Position numbers and translations under genes: made by a program. Positions 18,492-28,372 of a DNA stretch of 64,000 nucleotides are shown here, in pieces. Origin of the DNA: SKPS01 sp964469215 (lineage in GTDB: Bacteria; Bacteroidota; Bacteroidia; Bacteroidales; SKPS01); assembly GCA_964469215.1 (NCBI GenBank), contig CAYXYB010000005.1:87754-151753 (forward strand), given 5' to 3'. Within the stretch, counting starts at the first letter, position 1. Every line of letters begins with the position of its first letter. The notes under the pieces were generated by a model that was not told where the DNA came from, searched no databases, and saw only the letters and a program-made list of their open reading frames with translations.

Positions 18492-18761
18492 TTATTCATG
18501 CTTCCTCCCAGATGATTTTCTGAATATATCTCCCAGAAGATACCCAATTATCGCACCCCATGCTACTGAAAAATAGGGGTTTGTATTGATAGGGCAACTG
18601 CCCGACCGGCATCCTATATAATAGTAGTAAAGATAGCCTGCAATAGCACCTGCCACGATGCCGGCAATACCACCATATCCAATGTAATCTTTGAGTTTCT
18701 TCCTTTTTCTGACGGATTGCTGGTCAGCCTCCACATTATTTTTTATCTGTTCCTCACTCAT
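18492..18761 (-). CDS. Small membrane protein, DUF6132-like
   Basis: The 89-aa protein has a charged N-terminus (about 1-25), a Gly/Ala-rich membrane segment (IGYGGIAGIVAGAIAGYLYYYY), a short loop GCRSGSCPINTNPYF with two Cys, and a second membrane segment (WGAIIGYLLGDIF). The loop and its position resemble small two-helix proteins annotated DUF6132 in Bacteroidota; this is from memory. Function is unknown. It lies between mutS2 and the TPR gene on the same strand, 60-115 nt from each. Confidence 0.7.
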   Translation of the reverse strand: MSEEQIKNNVEADQQSVRKRKKLKDYIGYGGIAGIVAGAIAGYLYYYYIGCRSGSCPINTNPYFSVAWGAIIGYLLGDIFRKSSGRKHE

Positions 18762-18822
18762 TTCCTTATGTTATCTTTATCATTATTACAACTGTATATA
18801 ACAAATCATTCTGTACATAGGT

Positions 18823-21270
18823 TCAACGAAGATGCACAATGGTTATTCCATGTCCCCCTCTTTCTATATGTTCATCATCAAATGACTTCACCTCCTTCTG
18901 CCCTTCCAGATAGTTTCTTATCACCTGACGCAGGATTCCATCCCCTTTGCCATGCAGAATTCTCAGGTCTTTGACATTTAAAAGCATAGCATCATCAACA
19001 AGTGCTTTCACTGCAGCGAGAGCATCCACTGCACGCATACCTCTCAGGTCAATTTCGGGGCTGAAGCGTGAGCTTTTTTCGTTAATTTCTTTTAATACGG
19101 AATTATATGATACTGAAGATGTTCTTTTTACTGTACCAGGCGAAGACCATTCCAGCTGTGTAACATTTACTGTTACTTTCATCATGCCAAAGGTGACAAC
19201 AGCTTTTTTCCCATCTGAATTCAGGATTTCACCGGGTTGATTATGCCCTTTCATAATTACCCAGTCACCTGCTTTCACCTTTTCTATTGGTTTATCTGAG
19301 TCAGATTTTGTTTTTGCCGTTTCAACTTTTCTTTCTTTAATAATCCTTACAGCTTCGGGTTTACCCTTCACCTCCAATGGTTTGATTTCGGCATTTGCCA
19401 CATTGACGAGTTCCTGTTTCAGGTCTGACCTTATCTTTTTAATCTCTTCCCGGCCTGCCCCTGCCTCACGTATCTCTTTGACAGCTTTCTCGATGAGGCG
19501 GTTTGACTGTTCTACTATCATTTTCGCTTCCGCCATTGCTTTCTGCAGGATCTCCTTTCGGGAAGCATCCAGTTTCTGATAAAGAGTTGTGTACTTTTCA
19601 ATCATCTCGGCCACAAAAGAATCGGCAACCTTCAGCTCCTGTTGTTTCTTTTCCAGTGCCTCCTTTTCGGCCTCAAGCTGCTGGATCTGTACATCGAACT
19701 CATAATGGGCCTTTCCAACCTTATCACGGGCAATGTTTAGCAGTTCTTCAGGGATTCCGCTTTTACCGGCAATTTCAAAAGCAAATGAGCTTCCCGGCCT
19801 CCCTGTCAGGAGCCTGTAAACAGGCTGCATGGTCTTTGTGTCGAACAACATTGCACCGTTCACAATTCCCGGCACATTTCCGGCCATAAGTTTCAGGTTG
19901 GAATAATGGGTAGTCACCACTCCAAAAGCACCGGTTTGGGTAACCATCTCAAGAGCAGACTCTGCTATGGCTCCTCCTGTGTTGGGCTCTGTACCGCTAC
20001 CCATCTCATCAATCAGGAAAAGGGTGTTTTTGTTTGCCGATTGCAGCAACACTCTTATATTTATCAGGTGAGATGAATATGTACTAAGATCGTTTTCAAT
20101 CGACTGCTCATCGCCGATATCAATAAAAACAGATTTAAAAATCCCGAATACCGAGTTTGGGTGTACCGGGATCAGCAACCCGCATTGCAACATATACTGC
20201 AGCAGCCCGACAGTTTTGAGGCAAACGGATTTACCTCCGGCGTTGGGCCCTGAGATCACCAGAATCCTCTGGTCACCTTCGAGATGAATATCGAGAGGCA
20301 CTACCTGCCTGCCCTGTTCTTTCAGAGAGAGAAATAACAAAGGGTGAACAGCACTCCTCCATTTGATAACAGGTTCGGAAACAATTTCAGGCTTCACTCC
20401 TCCGGTTTTCATCGCCAACCTGGCTTTTGCCCTGATGAAATCGAGCTCACCGGCATAGACAAAAGCTCGTCTAAGGTCAGGTATCAGAGGCCTTATCCGG
20501 TCTGCAAGCTGAACAAGTATTCTGATTATCTCACGCCTTTCGGCAAGCTCCAATTCACGAACTTCATTAAGCAATTCAAGCACCTCGGCAGGTTCAATAT
20601 AGAGTGTCTGCCCTGTAGCTGATTCATCGTGAACATACCCCTTCAACTGCCTTTTGCGTGCTGACGGAACAGGGATTACATACCTGCCGTTCTTGACAGT
20701 ATATTCTGTTTCACCAGATACTATCCCATCCTTCACCGCCTCTTTCAGTATCTTTCTCAATACCCTCTCTATCCGCCCCCGGGCAGTTCTGATATCCTTC
20801 CGGATCGCTGCCAGCTCAGGTGAAGCCGAATCACGGACACATCCCTGTTCATCGAGAAGGTCTCCTGTAGTATCTACCAGCTCTCTTTCAACAAATACAG
20901 GTTCAGACATTCTGCATAAACAGGGGAACCGGTCGTTCCGGGAGAAGAAATCCAGATATCTTGCCATCCCATCAAGAGCCTCGTGAAAACCGGGTAACTC
21001 CTCAGGTTCAAACCATGAGCCGGGAACCTTTATGCTTTCAAGCAACAGGGAATAATCCTCCACCACAGGATCGGGATAGCCGTAAACTTCGGTGATAAGT
21101 TTCAGATACTCTGCAACAAGCTCTGTTCGTAAAATTATTTCCGAATATTCCGAAGTGAATCCAATACCGGATGCTGCTTCACGGGAAATGGCATTCCTGC
21201 ACTCCTCCATTACCATCTCCCTGATGGTATCAAACCCGATCTTCGACTCAAAATTATCAGGATAAATCAC
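18823..21270 (-). CDS. mutS2: MutS2-family ATPase/endonuclease with Smr domain
   Basis: The 815-aa protein starts at GTG 21270, preceded by CTGAGA; MIYPDNFESKIGFD is a normal MutS2 beginning. It has the core clamp region, a MutS ATPase with Walker A GPNAGGKSVCLKT (near 335) and Walker B FLIDEMGSGTEPNTGG (near 410), a coiled-coil region (about 515-620), a KOW-like segment, and a C-terminal Smr nuclease domain with IDLRGMRAVDAL and LRILHGKGDGILR. MutS2 is linked to suppression of recombination and to rescue of collided ribosomes (family knowledge). Length is close to the family norm. No promoter was identified. Confidence 0.95.
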   Translation of the reverse strand: MIYPDNFESKIGFDTIREMVMEECRNAISREAASGIGFTSEYSEIILRTELVAEYLKLITEVYGYPDPVVEDYSLLLESIKVPGSWFEPEELPGFHEALDGMARYLDFFSRNDRFPCLCRMSEPVFVERELVDTTGDLLDEQGCVRDSASPELAAIRKDIRTARGRIERVLRKILKEAVKDGIVSGETEYTVKNGRYVIPVPSARKRQLKGYVHDESATGQTLYIEPAEVLELLNEVRELELAERREIIRILVQLADRIRPLIPDLRRAFVYAGELDFIRAKARLAMKTGGVKPEIVSEPVIKWRSAVHPLLFLSLKEQGRQVVPLDIHLEGDQRILVISGPNAGGKSVCLKTVGLLQYMLQCGLLIPVHPNSVFGIFKSVFIDIGDEQSIENDLSTYSSHLINIRVLLQSANKNTLFLIDEMGSGTEPNTGGAIAESALEMVTQTGAFGVVTTHYSNLKLMAGNVPGIVNGAMLFDTKTMQPVYRLLTGRPGSSFAFEIAGKSGIPEELLNIARDKVGKAHYEFDVQIQQLEAEKEALEKKQQELKVADSFVAEMIEKYTTLYQKLDASRKEILQKAMAEAKMIVEQSNRLIEKAVKEIREAGAGREEIKKIRSDLKQELVNVANAEIKPLEVKGKPEAVRIIKERKVETAKTKSDSDKPIEKVKAGDWVIMKGHNQPGEILNSDGKKAVVTFGMMKVTVNVTQLEWSSPGTVKRTSSVSYNSVLKEINEKSSRFSPEIDLRGMRAVDALAAVKALVDDAMLLNVKDLRILHGKGDGILRQVIRNYLEGQKEVKSFDDEHIERGGHGITIVHLR

Positions 21271-21416
21271 TCTCAGAAAAATTATAAACCTTAAATTCAG
21301 ATAATTTGTTTTGACCCGACATATTATGAATCCTTGTCAATACTTGATAATTCCAGGTTTGAGTCCACTCTGAAAAGTGAGTGTGATTATTCGTTGATTA
21401 TTTCGTAAATAAAAAA

Positions 21417-21552
21417 CTTAATCGCATAGATTTTCGCAGAGGCCGCTAAGAGTTCACCTTTAAGGCTAATCAATTTGCTGTCAAAAGGGCAAAACTGTTT
21501 TTCTTTGTTTTCTCTGCGTAACCTTTGCGCATTCTGCGGTTAAAGTAGTATT
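21417..21552. repeat. Degenerate intergenic inverted-repeat element
   Basis: This holds most of the gene-free stretch 21271-21647. CGCAGAG (21435-21441) is matched by CTCTGCG (21512-21518), and the right half reads, on the other strand, as AACCGCAGAATGCGCAAAGG followed by TTACGCAGAG. Sequences of this style are frequent between Bacteroidota genes, as I remember. No ORF or RNA gene is supported. Confidence 0.5.
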
Positions 21553-21647
21553 CTAAGTGGATTCATGTTTGCAAAGGTATAAAAAGCGTAAACAACCTAG
21601 ATGTCAATCCTGAGGTAATGCTATTGGAGTGTGAAAGAAAACAGGTA

Positions 21648-22661
21648 TTAACGTAAAGGGAATGATTTGTTGAACTCCTTTGATTTCAGGAGTATATCAA
21701 CATACTGAGCGCGTTTGTAAGCAAAGGGATCCTTCACCTTTTCGCGTGCCATCTTACCCTGGAACTGTGAAATGTACTCAAATCCTTTTCTGTCCATCCA
21801 CTTTTCGATCCCTTCGAGCATGACTTTAATATGGTCTGTTCCGTTTTTCATCACTGCACTTACAACCTGCACTGAAGAGGCACCGGCAAGCAGCATTTTC
21901 AGAACGTCATCAGCCGTAAACACACCGGTATTTACACAGATATCGGCATTAATGTTACCATAAAGAAGCCCTGCGAAGCGCAGCGATAGTCGGTTGTCTG
22001 ATTCATGCGTAAGGTTGTAGGGGAAGTTCATTTTCAAATTCTCCAGGTCGATATCGGGCTGGAAAAACCTGTTGAAGAGTACAAAAGCATCAACATCTTC
22101 ATTATCCATCTTTTCGATGACATTAAGCGGGTTTGAATAGAATGGGCTGAGTTTTACAGCTACAGGGATGTTCAAAACCCTTTTTACCGAGTTAAGGATA
22201 TCAAGCTGCTGCTCTTCGATAAGGGCAGCGTCACGATCGAACTCTTCAGGGACAGAATAGAAATTGAGTTCAATGCCATCCACACCAGTTTCCTGAATCA
22301 GGGATGCATATTCGATCCAGGTATCCTTATGTATTGCATTGAGGCTTGCAAATACAGGTATGCCGACACTCTCTTTAAGCCTTTTCAGGTTTACCAGATA
22401 CTCTTTGGGGCCAGCATGTTCCACTACCGGAAAGAGCCTTGTCATCTCGGCATGCAGGTCGTTATTGGCCTCAAGCTCATTTCGGAGCTGTATCTTTTCG
22501 AAGAGCACCTGCTCCTCAAACAGCGATTTATAAACCAGTGCCGCAGCACCGGCATCTTCGAGCTTTTTGGCAAACTTATGGTCTGTAACCATGTTGCTTG
22601 CCCCGATAATAATGGGATTCTTAATCTCCAAACCCATGTAGGTTGTGCGTAGTTTTGCCAT
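21648..22661 (-). CDS. Dihydroorotate-dehydrogenase-like flavoprotein
   Basis: ATG 22661 (AAGAG upstream) gives 337 aa starting MAKLRTTYMGLEIKNPIIIG, the usual opening of this subgroup. The TIM-barrel flavoprotein pattern is visible: IIIGASNMVTD near 18, FASLNAIHKDTW near 105, IELNFYSVP near 130, VAVKLSPFYSNPLNV near 165, and VNTGVFTADDVLKMLLAGAS near 250. These proteins are annotated as DHOD-like but need not make orotate. The gene is divergent from nifJ, and the shared intergenic region carries two perfect palindromes, so joint redox-linked control is plausible (inference). Confidence 0.85.
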   Translation of the reverse strand: MAKLRTTYMGLEIKNPIIIGASNMVTDHKFAKKLEDAGAAALVYKSLFEEQVLFEKIQLRNELEANNDLHAEMTRLFPVVEHAGPKEYLVNLKRLKESVGIPVFASLNAIHKDTWIEYASLIQETGVDGIELNFYSVPEEFDRDAALIEEQQLDILNSVKRVLNIPVAVKLSPFYSNPLNVIEKMDNEDVDAFVLFNRFFQPDIDLENLKMNFPYNLTHESDNRLSLRFAGLLYGNINADICVNTGVFTADDVLKMLLAGASSVQVVSAVMKNGTDHIKVMLEGIEKWMDRKGFEYISQFQGKMAREKVKDPFAYKRAQYVDILLKSKEFNKSFPLR

Positions 22662-22677
22662 CTCTTCGTCTTTTGTT

Positions 22678-22700
22678 TTGTTTAAATAAATGTTAAACAA
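22678..22700. promoter_or_regulatory. Palindrome TTGTTTAA-N7-TTAAACAA, candidate operator
   Basis: Two perfectly complementary 8-bp arms (22678-22685 and 22693-22700) are separated by 7 nt, centred about 28 nt upstream of the DHOD-like start codon. Half-sites resemble those of the redox regulator Rex (TTGTTAA type), but the spacing differs from the usual one, so the regulator is not assigned. Confidence 0.45.
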
Positions 22701-22760
22701 CAAAACACTGCAGTTGTTCAAAAAAAATCATCTGACCTGAGCAATTAAAATTGATTGTTT

Positions 22761-22784
22761 TTCAGAATAATATTTTATTCTGAA
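22761..22784. promoter_or_regulatory. Palindrome with 10-bp arms TTCAGAATAA, candidate operator between divergent genes
   Basis: TTCAGAATAA (22761-22770) and its exact reverse complement (22775-22784) flank a 4-nt centre. Since it lies between divergent genes, it is not a terminator for either. A dimeric regulator site is the simplest reading. The remaining 22785-22983 shows only a weak ACCCC/GGGGT hairpin near 22845. Confidence 0.5.
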
Positions 22785-22983
22785 TGTTGTATTTTTCCCA
22801 TAAAATTCTATTCAATCATAATGTGCTGATCTCCATACCTCACCCCATACAGATCGGGGTAGTTAATTTTGTTGGTTGTAAAATTTACCCTGAACCCAGA
22901 TTTTCTATTTTATATTCTTTCTAAATAACCGTCTCACAGATCAGTTTTAATGTGATGAACTGAAGTGAATGGTGGAAATTCCG

Positions 22984-22991
22984 TACTTTCG
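22984..22991 (+). promoter_or_regulatory. Candidate -7 element for nifJ
   Basis: TACTTTCG differs at one base from TAnnTTTG and lies 61 nt before the nifJ start. No TTG is found at the usual -33 spacing, so support is partial. Confidence 0.35.
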
Positions 22992-23052
22992 TTGCGGATT
23001 TCGATTGGAAACCCGATATATTTAATATTCAGTTATTTAAAACAAATAAGCT

Positions 23053-26000
23053 ATGACAAATAAAAAGAAGTTTATCACCTGTGATGGTAATCATGCTGCA
23101 AGCCATGTTGCATATATGTTCAGTGAGAATGCTGCCATATACCCTATCACCCCATCTTCAAACATGGCGGAGAATATAGATGAGTGGGCCTCTGTTGGGC
23201 TTAAGAATATATTTGGAGAGACTGTACAGGTCACCGAGATGCAGTCGGAGGCTGGGGCAGCAGGTGCTGTTCACGGAGCGTTGCAGGCAGGTTCATTAAC
23301 AACCACCTATACTGCCTCTCAGGGTCTATTGCTGATGATACCCAACATGTACAAGATCTCCGGGGAACTTTTACCCGGAGTATTTCATGTTTCAGCGCGT
23401 AGTGTAGCAGCTCAGGCTCTATCGATTTTCGGGGATCACAGCGATGTGATGAGCACCCGCAACACCGGTTTTGCAATGCTGGCAACAGGAAGTGTACAGG
23501 AGATTATGGATATTGCAGGTGTTGCTCATCTTGCCGCAATCAAATCAAGGGTACCTTTCCTTCACTTCTTCGACGGGTTCAGGACGTCACACGAGATACA
23601 AAAGGTGGAGTATTTCGAGAATGAAGACCTTGCACCATTACTGGACATGAAGGCTCTGCAGGCTTTTCGCGACAGGGCACTAAACCCGGAGCATCCCGTA
23701 ACCAGGGGCACTGCCCAGAATCCCGACATATACTTCCAGAGCCGTGAAGCTGCAAACAGGTTTTACGATGCAGTTCCCGATATCGTTGAGGACTACATGC
23801 AGAAAATCAGCAAGATGTGTAGCAGAGAGTACCACCCGTTTGTTTATTACGGAGCTCCGGATGCTGAGAACATCATAATAGCAATGGGTTCTGTCACTGA
23901 AACCATCAGGGAAGTTGTTGATCACCTTAACAAGAAAGGTGAAAAGACCGGGCTTGTTATTGTTCATCTTTACAGGCCATTTTCACCCAAATATTTCCTC
24001 AATGTGATTCCTGAAACTGTAAAAAGGATTGCAGTTCTGGATCGCACCAAAGAGCCCGGTGCCAATGGTGAACCCCTTTATCTCGATGTGAAGGAATTAT
24101 ATTATGGTAAAGCTGGAGCACCACTTATAGTAGGCGGCCGTTATGGCCTCAGTTCAAAAGATACCACTCCTGCGATGGTAATCTCTGTATTTGATAACCT
24201 TAAACTTGCCGAACCGAAGAATCAGTTTACCGTTGGCATTGTTGATGATGTTACCTTCAGGTCTTTGCCATTAAATGCCGAGGTAAGCGTTTTACCTGAA
24301 GGTACGTACAGTGCAAAATTCTATGGGATTGGAGCGGATGGAACCGTTGGAGCAAATAAAAACTCCATCATGATAATCGGAGAAAACACTGACAAATACT
24401 GTCAGGCATATTTTGCATACGATTCAAAAAAGTCGGGCGGTGTCACAACTTCAAATCTTCGTTTCGGCGATAAACCGATAAGGGCTCCATATCTTGTTAA
24501 AATGGCAGACTTTGTTGCATGCCATGTTCCGGCTTACCTTAACAAGTATGATATGCTTGCCGGCCTTAAAGAGAATGGCACTTTTCTTCTGAACAGCATC
24601 TGGGATATTGAAGAGACAAAGAGGAGGCTTCCCAACCACATGAAACGCTACCTGGCAGAAAAAAAGATCAATTTTTACATTATCAACGCTACTGAGATTG
24701 CTGATGAGATAGGTCTTGGAGGACGTACAAATACCATCATGCAGTCAGCTTTCTTCAGGATTGCCAATGTGATACCTTATGATCTCGCGGTTAGTCAGAT
24801 GAAGAAGTTCATCACCAAATCATTCGGGTTAAAGGGTGAGGATATTGTTAAAATGAACAACATGGCCGTTGACCGTGGTGGACAACCCACAAAAGTAGAA
24901 ATACCGGCAGAATGGGTTTCAATTGCTGTGGATAAAGCTGCAACAGATGATCCTCTGCCGGAATTTGTTCAGAAAGTAGTCAATCCGATAAATGCCATGA
25001 AGGGCGACGACCTGCCGGTAAGTGTGTTTCTCGATCGTGAAGACGGCACATTCCCGGCTGGCACCACGAGGTTCGAAAAGCGTGGTATTGCGGTATATGT
25101 CCCTGAATGGATCCCTGAAAACTGCATACAGTGCAACCAGTGTGCTTATGTTTGTCCACATGCTGCCATACGCCCGTTTCTTCTTAACGAAACCGACAAG
25201 GCAAATGCACCTGAAGGTACTGTTACATTGCCAATTAAAGGAGCTGCTTATGAAGGCCTTGAATACAGGATCCAGTTAAGCCCGCTTGATTGTACAGGAT
25301 GCGGTAACTGTGCAGATATATGTTCTTCTCCAAGCAAAGCTCTTGAAATGAAACTTTTAGGATCACAGGAAGCAGAAATCGCCCGCTTTGAATATATGCA
25401 TGAGAAGGTTGGTTACAAAACCCCTGTTGATAAGTTCAAGAGTGTGAAAAACAGTCAGTTTGCACAACCGTTGTTTGAGTTCTCAGGGGCATGCGCAGGT
25501 TGTGGTGAAACTCCTTATATCAAGCTTATCACACAGCTATATGGCGACAGGATGATGGTTGCCAATGCAACAGGCTGCTCTTCCATCTATGGTGGGTCAG
25601 CCCCTTCAACACCTTATAGCAAAAACGAAAAAGGGTACGGGCCTGCATGGGCAAACTCCCTGTTCGAAGATAACGCTGAATACGGCCTTGGGATGGTCCT
25701 GGGAGTAAGTAAAATGCGAGACAGGATCAAAGACCGGATGCTCAAACTGATGAACGAAAACGTAGCTCCCGAAACCAAAGTGGCAATTAATGAATGGATT
25801 GTAACAATGAATGACGGTGAAGCCTCCGCAGAAGTTTCTGAAAAAGTTATTGGACATCTGGAAGGTGAAAACCATCCCCTGGTAAAAGAGCTGTTAAACC
25901 TGAAACAGTATTTTGTAAAGAAATCAGTATGGGTCTTCGGTGGTGATGGCTGGGCATACGATATCGGATACGGCGGCCTCGACCATGTGATTGCTACCGG

Positions 26001-26589
26001 CGCCGATATTAACCTGCTGGTATTGGATACCGAAGTGTATTCCAACACGGGCGGTCAATCGTCCAAGGCAACCCCGGTAGGTGCTGTTGCCAAATTTGCT
26101 GCCAGCGGTAAGAAAATCCGCAAGAAAGACCTCGGAGCCATGGCAATGACTTACGGTTACGTTTATGTTGCTCAGGTGGCAATGGGAGCAAACCACAACC
26201 AATATCTCAAAGCCATTAAAGAAGCTGAAGCGTTCAAAGGCCCATCCCTGATAATTGCCTATTCTCCCTGTATTAACCACGGTCTGCGTAACGGAATGGG
26301 GAAATCACAGGAACAGGAAGAAAAAGCCGTGGAAGCCGGATACTGGCACCTCTTCAGGTATAACCCGGAACTGGAAAAAGAAGGTAAAAATCCATTCCAG
26401 CTCGATTCAAAACCACCCAAGTGGGAACTTTTCCAGAACTTCCTGCAATCGGAGGTTAGATATATGTCCCTTCAGAAATCATTCCCCGAAACAGCAGCAG
26501 AACTGTTTGCTGCCGCCGAAGAAAATGCCAAATGGCGATATGCAAGCTATGAAAGGCATGCCGCAATGGAATTCAAAAAGATACTGTAA
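23053..26589 (+). CDS. nifJ: Pyruvate:ferredoxin (flavodoxin) oxidoreductase
   Basis: The 1178-aa single-chain enzyme converts pyruvate, CoA and oxidised ferredoxin to acetyl-CoA, CO2 and reduced ferredoxin in the cytoplasm, a marker of anaerobic metabolism. Visible domains are the N-terminal pyrimidine-binding domain (YPITPSSNMAE near 32, TYTASQGLLLMIPNMYKI near 93), domain II (about 260-410) and the EKR linker (KFYGIGADGTVGANKNSI near 425). A two-cluster ferredoxin domain (CIQCNQCAYVC near 690 and CTGCGNCADIC near 747) follows, then the C-terminal TPP domain with CAGCGETPYIKL, NATGCSSIYGG and GDGWAYDIGYGG. Length and all motifs are intact. It is a single-gene unit divergent from the DHOD-like gene. 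Confidence 0.97.
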   Translation: MTNKKKFITCDGNHAASHVAYMFSENAAIYPITPSSNMAENIDEWASVGLKNIFGETVQVTEMQSEAGAAGAVHGALQAGSLTTTYTASQGLLLMIPNMYKISGELLPGVFHVSARSVAAQALSIFGDHSDVMSTRNTGFAMLATGSVQEIMDIAGVAHLAAIKSRVPFLHFFDGFRTSHEIQKVEYFENEDLAPLLDMKALQAFRDRALNPEHPVTRGTAQNPDIYFQSREAANRFYDAVPDIVEDYMQKISKMCSREYHPFVYYGAPDAENIIIAMGSVTETIREVVDHLNKKGEKTGLVIVHLYRPFSPKYFLNVIPETVKRIAVLDRTKEPGANGEPLYLDVKELYYGKAGAPLIVGGRYGLSSKDTTPAMVISVFDNLKLAEPKNQFTVGIVDDVTFRSLPLNAEVSVLPEGTYSAKFYGIGADGTVGANKNSIMIIGENTDKYCQAYFAYDSKKSGGVTTSNLRFGDKPIRAPYLVKMADFVACHVPAYLNKYDMLAGLKENGTFLLNSIWDIEETKRRLPNHMKRYLAEKKINFYIINATEIADEIGLGGRTNTIMQSAFFRIANVIPYDLAVSQMKKFITKSFGLKGEDIVKMNNMAVDRGGQPTKVEIPAEWVSIAVDKAATDDPLPEFVQKVVNPINAMKGDDLPVSVFLDREDGTFPAGTTRFEKRGIAVYVPEWIPENCIQCNQCAYVCPHAAIRPFLLNETDKANAPEGTVTLPIKGAAYEGLEYRIQLSPLDCTGCGNCADICSSPSKALEMKLLGSQEAEIARFEYMHEKVGYKTPVDKFKSVKNSQFAQPLFEFSGACAGCGETPYIKLITQLYGDRMMVANATGCSSIYGGSAPSTPYSKNEKGYGPAWANSLFEDNAEYGLGMVLGVSKMRDRIKDRMLKLMNENVAPETKVAINEWIVTMNDGEASAEVSEKVIGHLEGENHPLVKELLNLKQYFVKKSVWVFGGDGWAYDIGYGGLDHVIATGADINLLVLDTEVYSNTGGQSSKATPVGAVAKFAASGKKIRKKDLGAMAMTYGYVYVAQVAMGANHNQYLKAIKEAEAFKGPSLIIAYSPCINHGLRNGMGKSQEQEEKAVEAGYWHLFRYNPELEKEGKNPFQLDSKPPKWELFQNFLQSEVRYMSLQKSFPETAAELFAAAEENAKWRYASYERHAAMEFKKIL

Positions 26590-26621
26590 GGTCATCGCGC
26601 AAAAACAGTAATGATTTATTT

Positions 26622-26722
26622 CTTGCCATGCCACCAAGACGCTAAGGATTAAGCGTTTAAGCTTAACGCCCTGGCTTGGCTAATTATATTCCCACTAAGT
26701 CTCCAAACTGCCGAGGTTTATT
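26622..26722. repeat. Degenerate intergenic element
   Basis: The stretch after nifJ begins TGCCACCAAGACGCTAAGGA and continues with related short pieces (CACTAAGTCTCC). This resembles the decayed CACCAAGACACTAAG-type intergenic sequence common in Bacteroidota (recognition from memory). No gene is supported in 26590-26819. Confidence 0.4.
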
Positions 26723-26819
26723 TGCATGCCAGGCAGTAGTGTCTATATTACACCTCAAAACGCTTTTTTTTTTGAGTGGTTTTATTCAATACTTTTTCCT
26801 ATGTATATAATTTTTTATT

Positions 26820-26827
26820 TACATTTG
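26820..26827 (+). promoter_or_regulatory. Candidate -7 element for the interrupted T9SS cargo gene
   Basis: TACATTTG matches TAnnTTTG, 42 nt before the ATG at 26870. No matching -33 TTG was found. Confidence 0.4.
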
Positions 26828-26869
26828 TCAGTTTTTATAATAATTATTTACACCTTAAATTATTGCACT

Positions 26870-28174
26870 ATGAAAAAACCTATTAATCTGATCGTTATCC
26901 TTTTGTTTGCAAGTGGATTGTTTGTTCAGGCTCAATCGCCAACCACCGTTCTGCCCAAAAACATCGATAAAAGTATCAAAGAAGTGTGTCTATTAACGGG
27001 TCAACCCGATAAAGCAGATTGTCTTATCAGAATATTAACTGACCTAAGTATTGAAGCAAAAAAGCCGCCTACCCTCAATCTTGCGTCCATCACAGCCCAT
27101 ATGGATGAGGTGATAAATAAAGATTGGGTAGGTTCAGCATGGGAAAATAGAACACGATTCATTTATATCTTCGATAACAACCAGCAAGTAACTGATCAAT
27201 ACGGATTTACATGGAATGGTCAATGAAATAACAATGTTCATGGTGTGTATACTTATAATGCCCAGAAACTACCGGTTAATGTATATGTTAAATCCTGGAA
27301 TTCAGCTACAAGCTCATGGGAGGACTATTATCAGATCCTATACACTTACAACACTAATAACAACCCTACACAAATACTTATGAAAGTCTTTATCGGAACC
27401 TGGGTGGATGGCATAAAAGTGACTTATACCTATAACGCCCAGAATAAAGTTACTCAAACAGTTACAATGCGAATGAATCAATCAACATTACAATTGGAAA
27501 ACGATAGTCGTTCAACTTACACTTATGATACTAACGGATATGTAATTAGAGAATTAATTGAATCATGGGAGAACAATTCATGGGTCAATTCTGAAAGAAT
27601 AAACTTCACAAACAACTCAAGCGGTTACATAACACAAGAAATCACTGAGTTCTGGAGCGAAAACAATGTTTGGGAGAATGATTGGAAGGTAACATATATA
27701 TACGATGCAAAGTGGAAAAAAATCTTCGCAAGGGAATATATATGGAATGAAACTGTTTGGGATAATTATTGGTACATTACATATACTTACGATTCACAGG
27801 ATCGTATCTCTGAGACTTTGTTTAAATCTTGGGAGAGTAATGCCTGGAAAAACTTTGAGATTGAAAACTGGACATACGGTTTACCAATTGGAGTTAGTGA
27901 TTTCACAGAATCGCCGGTTACAGTTAAACTCTACCCAAATCCTGCCGCCGGCAATGCCACTCTCAGCTTTGAACTTAAAGATGCCACAGACGTTAATATC
28001 AGGATAACCGATGCATCAGGCCGTATTGTTGCTGAACTGAAAGAGCCTAACCTTCCGGCAGGCATCCACAATCTTGCTATACCCACATCCGGCCTTGCTC
28101 CCGGATACTATATGCTGTCGCTTGGGAACAACTCCGGGATTATAGCAAAAGAGAAAATGTTGATAAACAAATAA
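26870..28174 (+). pseudogene. T9SS-sorted repeat protein interrupted by one in-frame TGA
   Basis: From ATG 26870 the product has a signal peptide (ending VQAQS), then a Trp/Tyr-rich body made of about six or seven units of roughly 30 residues ending in YTYN/YTYD (for example KVTYTYNAQNKV and YITYTYDSQDRI), and a C-terminal T9SS type A sorting domain starting VKLYPNPAAGNATLSF. A TGA at 27224-27226 stops the frame. Past it the same frame continues directly as NNNVHGVYTYNAQK through the remaining repeats and sorting domain to 28174, so only a single base separates it from an intact reading frame of about 434 codons. It may be a recent nonsense mutation, a sequencing error, or readthrough. A separate start after the stop would yield a protein without a signal peptide, which T9SS could not export. 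Confidence 0.8.
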
Positions 28175-28190
28175 ATCCGAAGGGATTTTT
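28173..28190 (+). terminator. Short hairpin terminator after the T9SS cargo gene
   Basis: AAATCC (28173-28178) pairs perfectly with GGATTT (28183-28188) around a GAAG tetraloop, followed by TT. It overlaps the stop codon. The stem is short and the U-tract brief, so confidence is modest. Confidence 0.45.
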
Positions 28191-28372
28191 ACCTGATATT
28201 CTTATTTATTCCTTCTGCAGATTGATCCTTTGATTAGTAGATTTATCTGAGTTAATAATGCTGCCCTTAAGTTTATGGCTTCAAAAAGTTCCCCTGCGTT
28301 AAGGAAGATTGGTTATGGATTCCGGATTGGATATATATGCTCAAAATATCAACGGATTAAGAAAGCATAACT

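Noticed and set aside
27224..27226. Selenocysteine codon
   Set aside because: The protein is a structural repeat protein without a redox motif, and no convincing SECIS-type hairpin follows the TGA.
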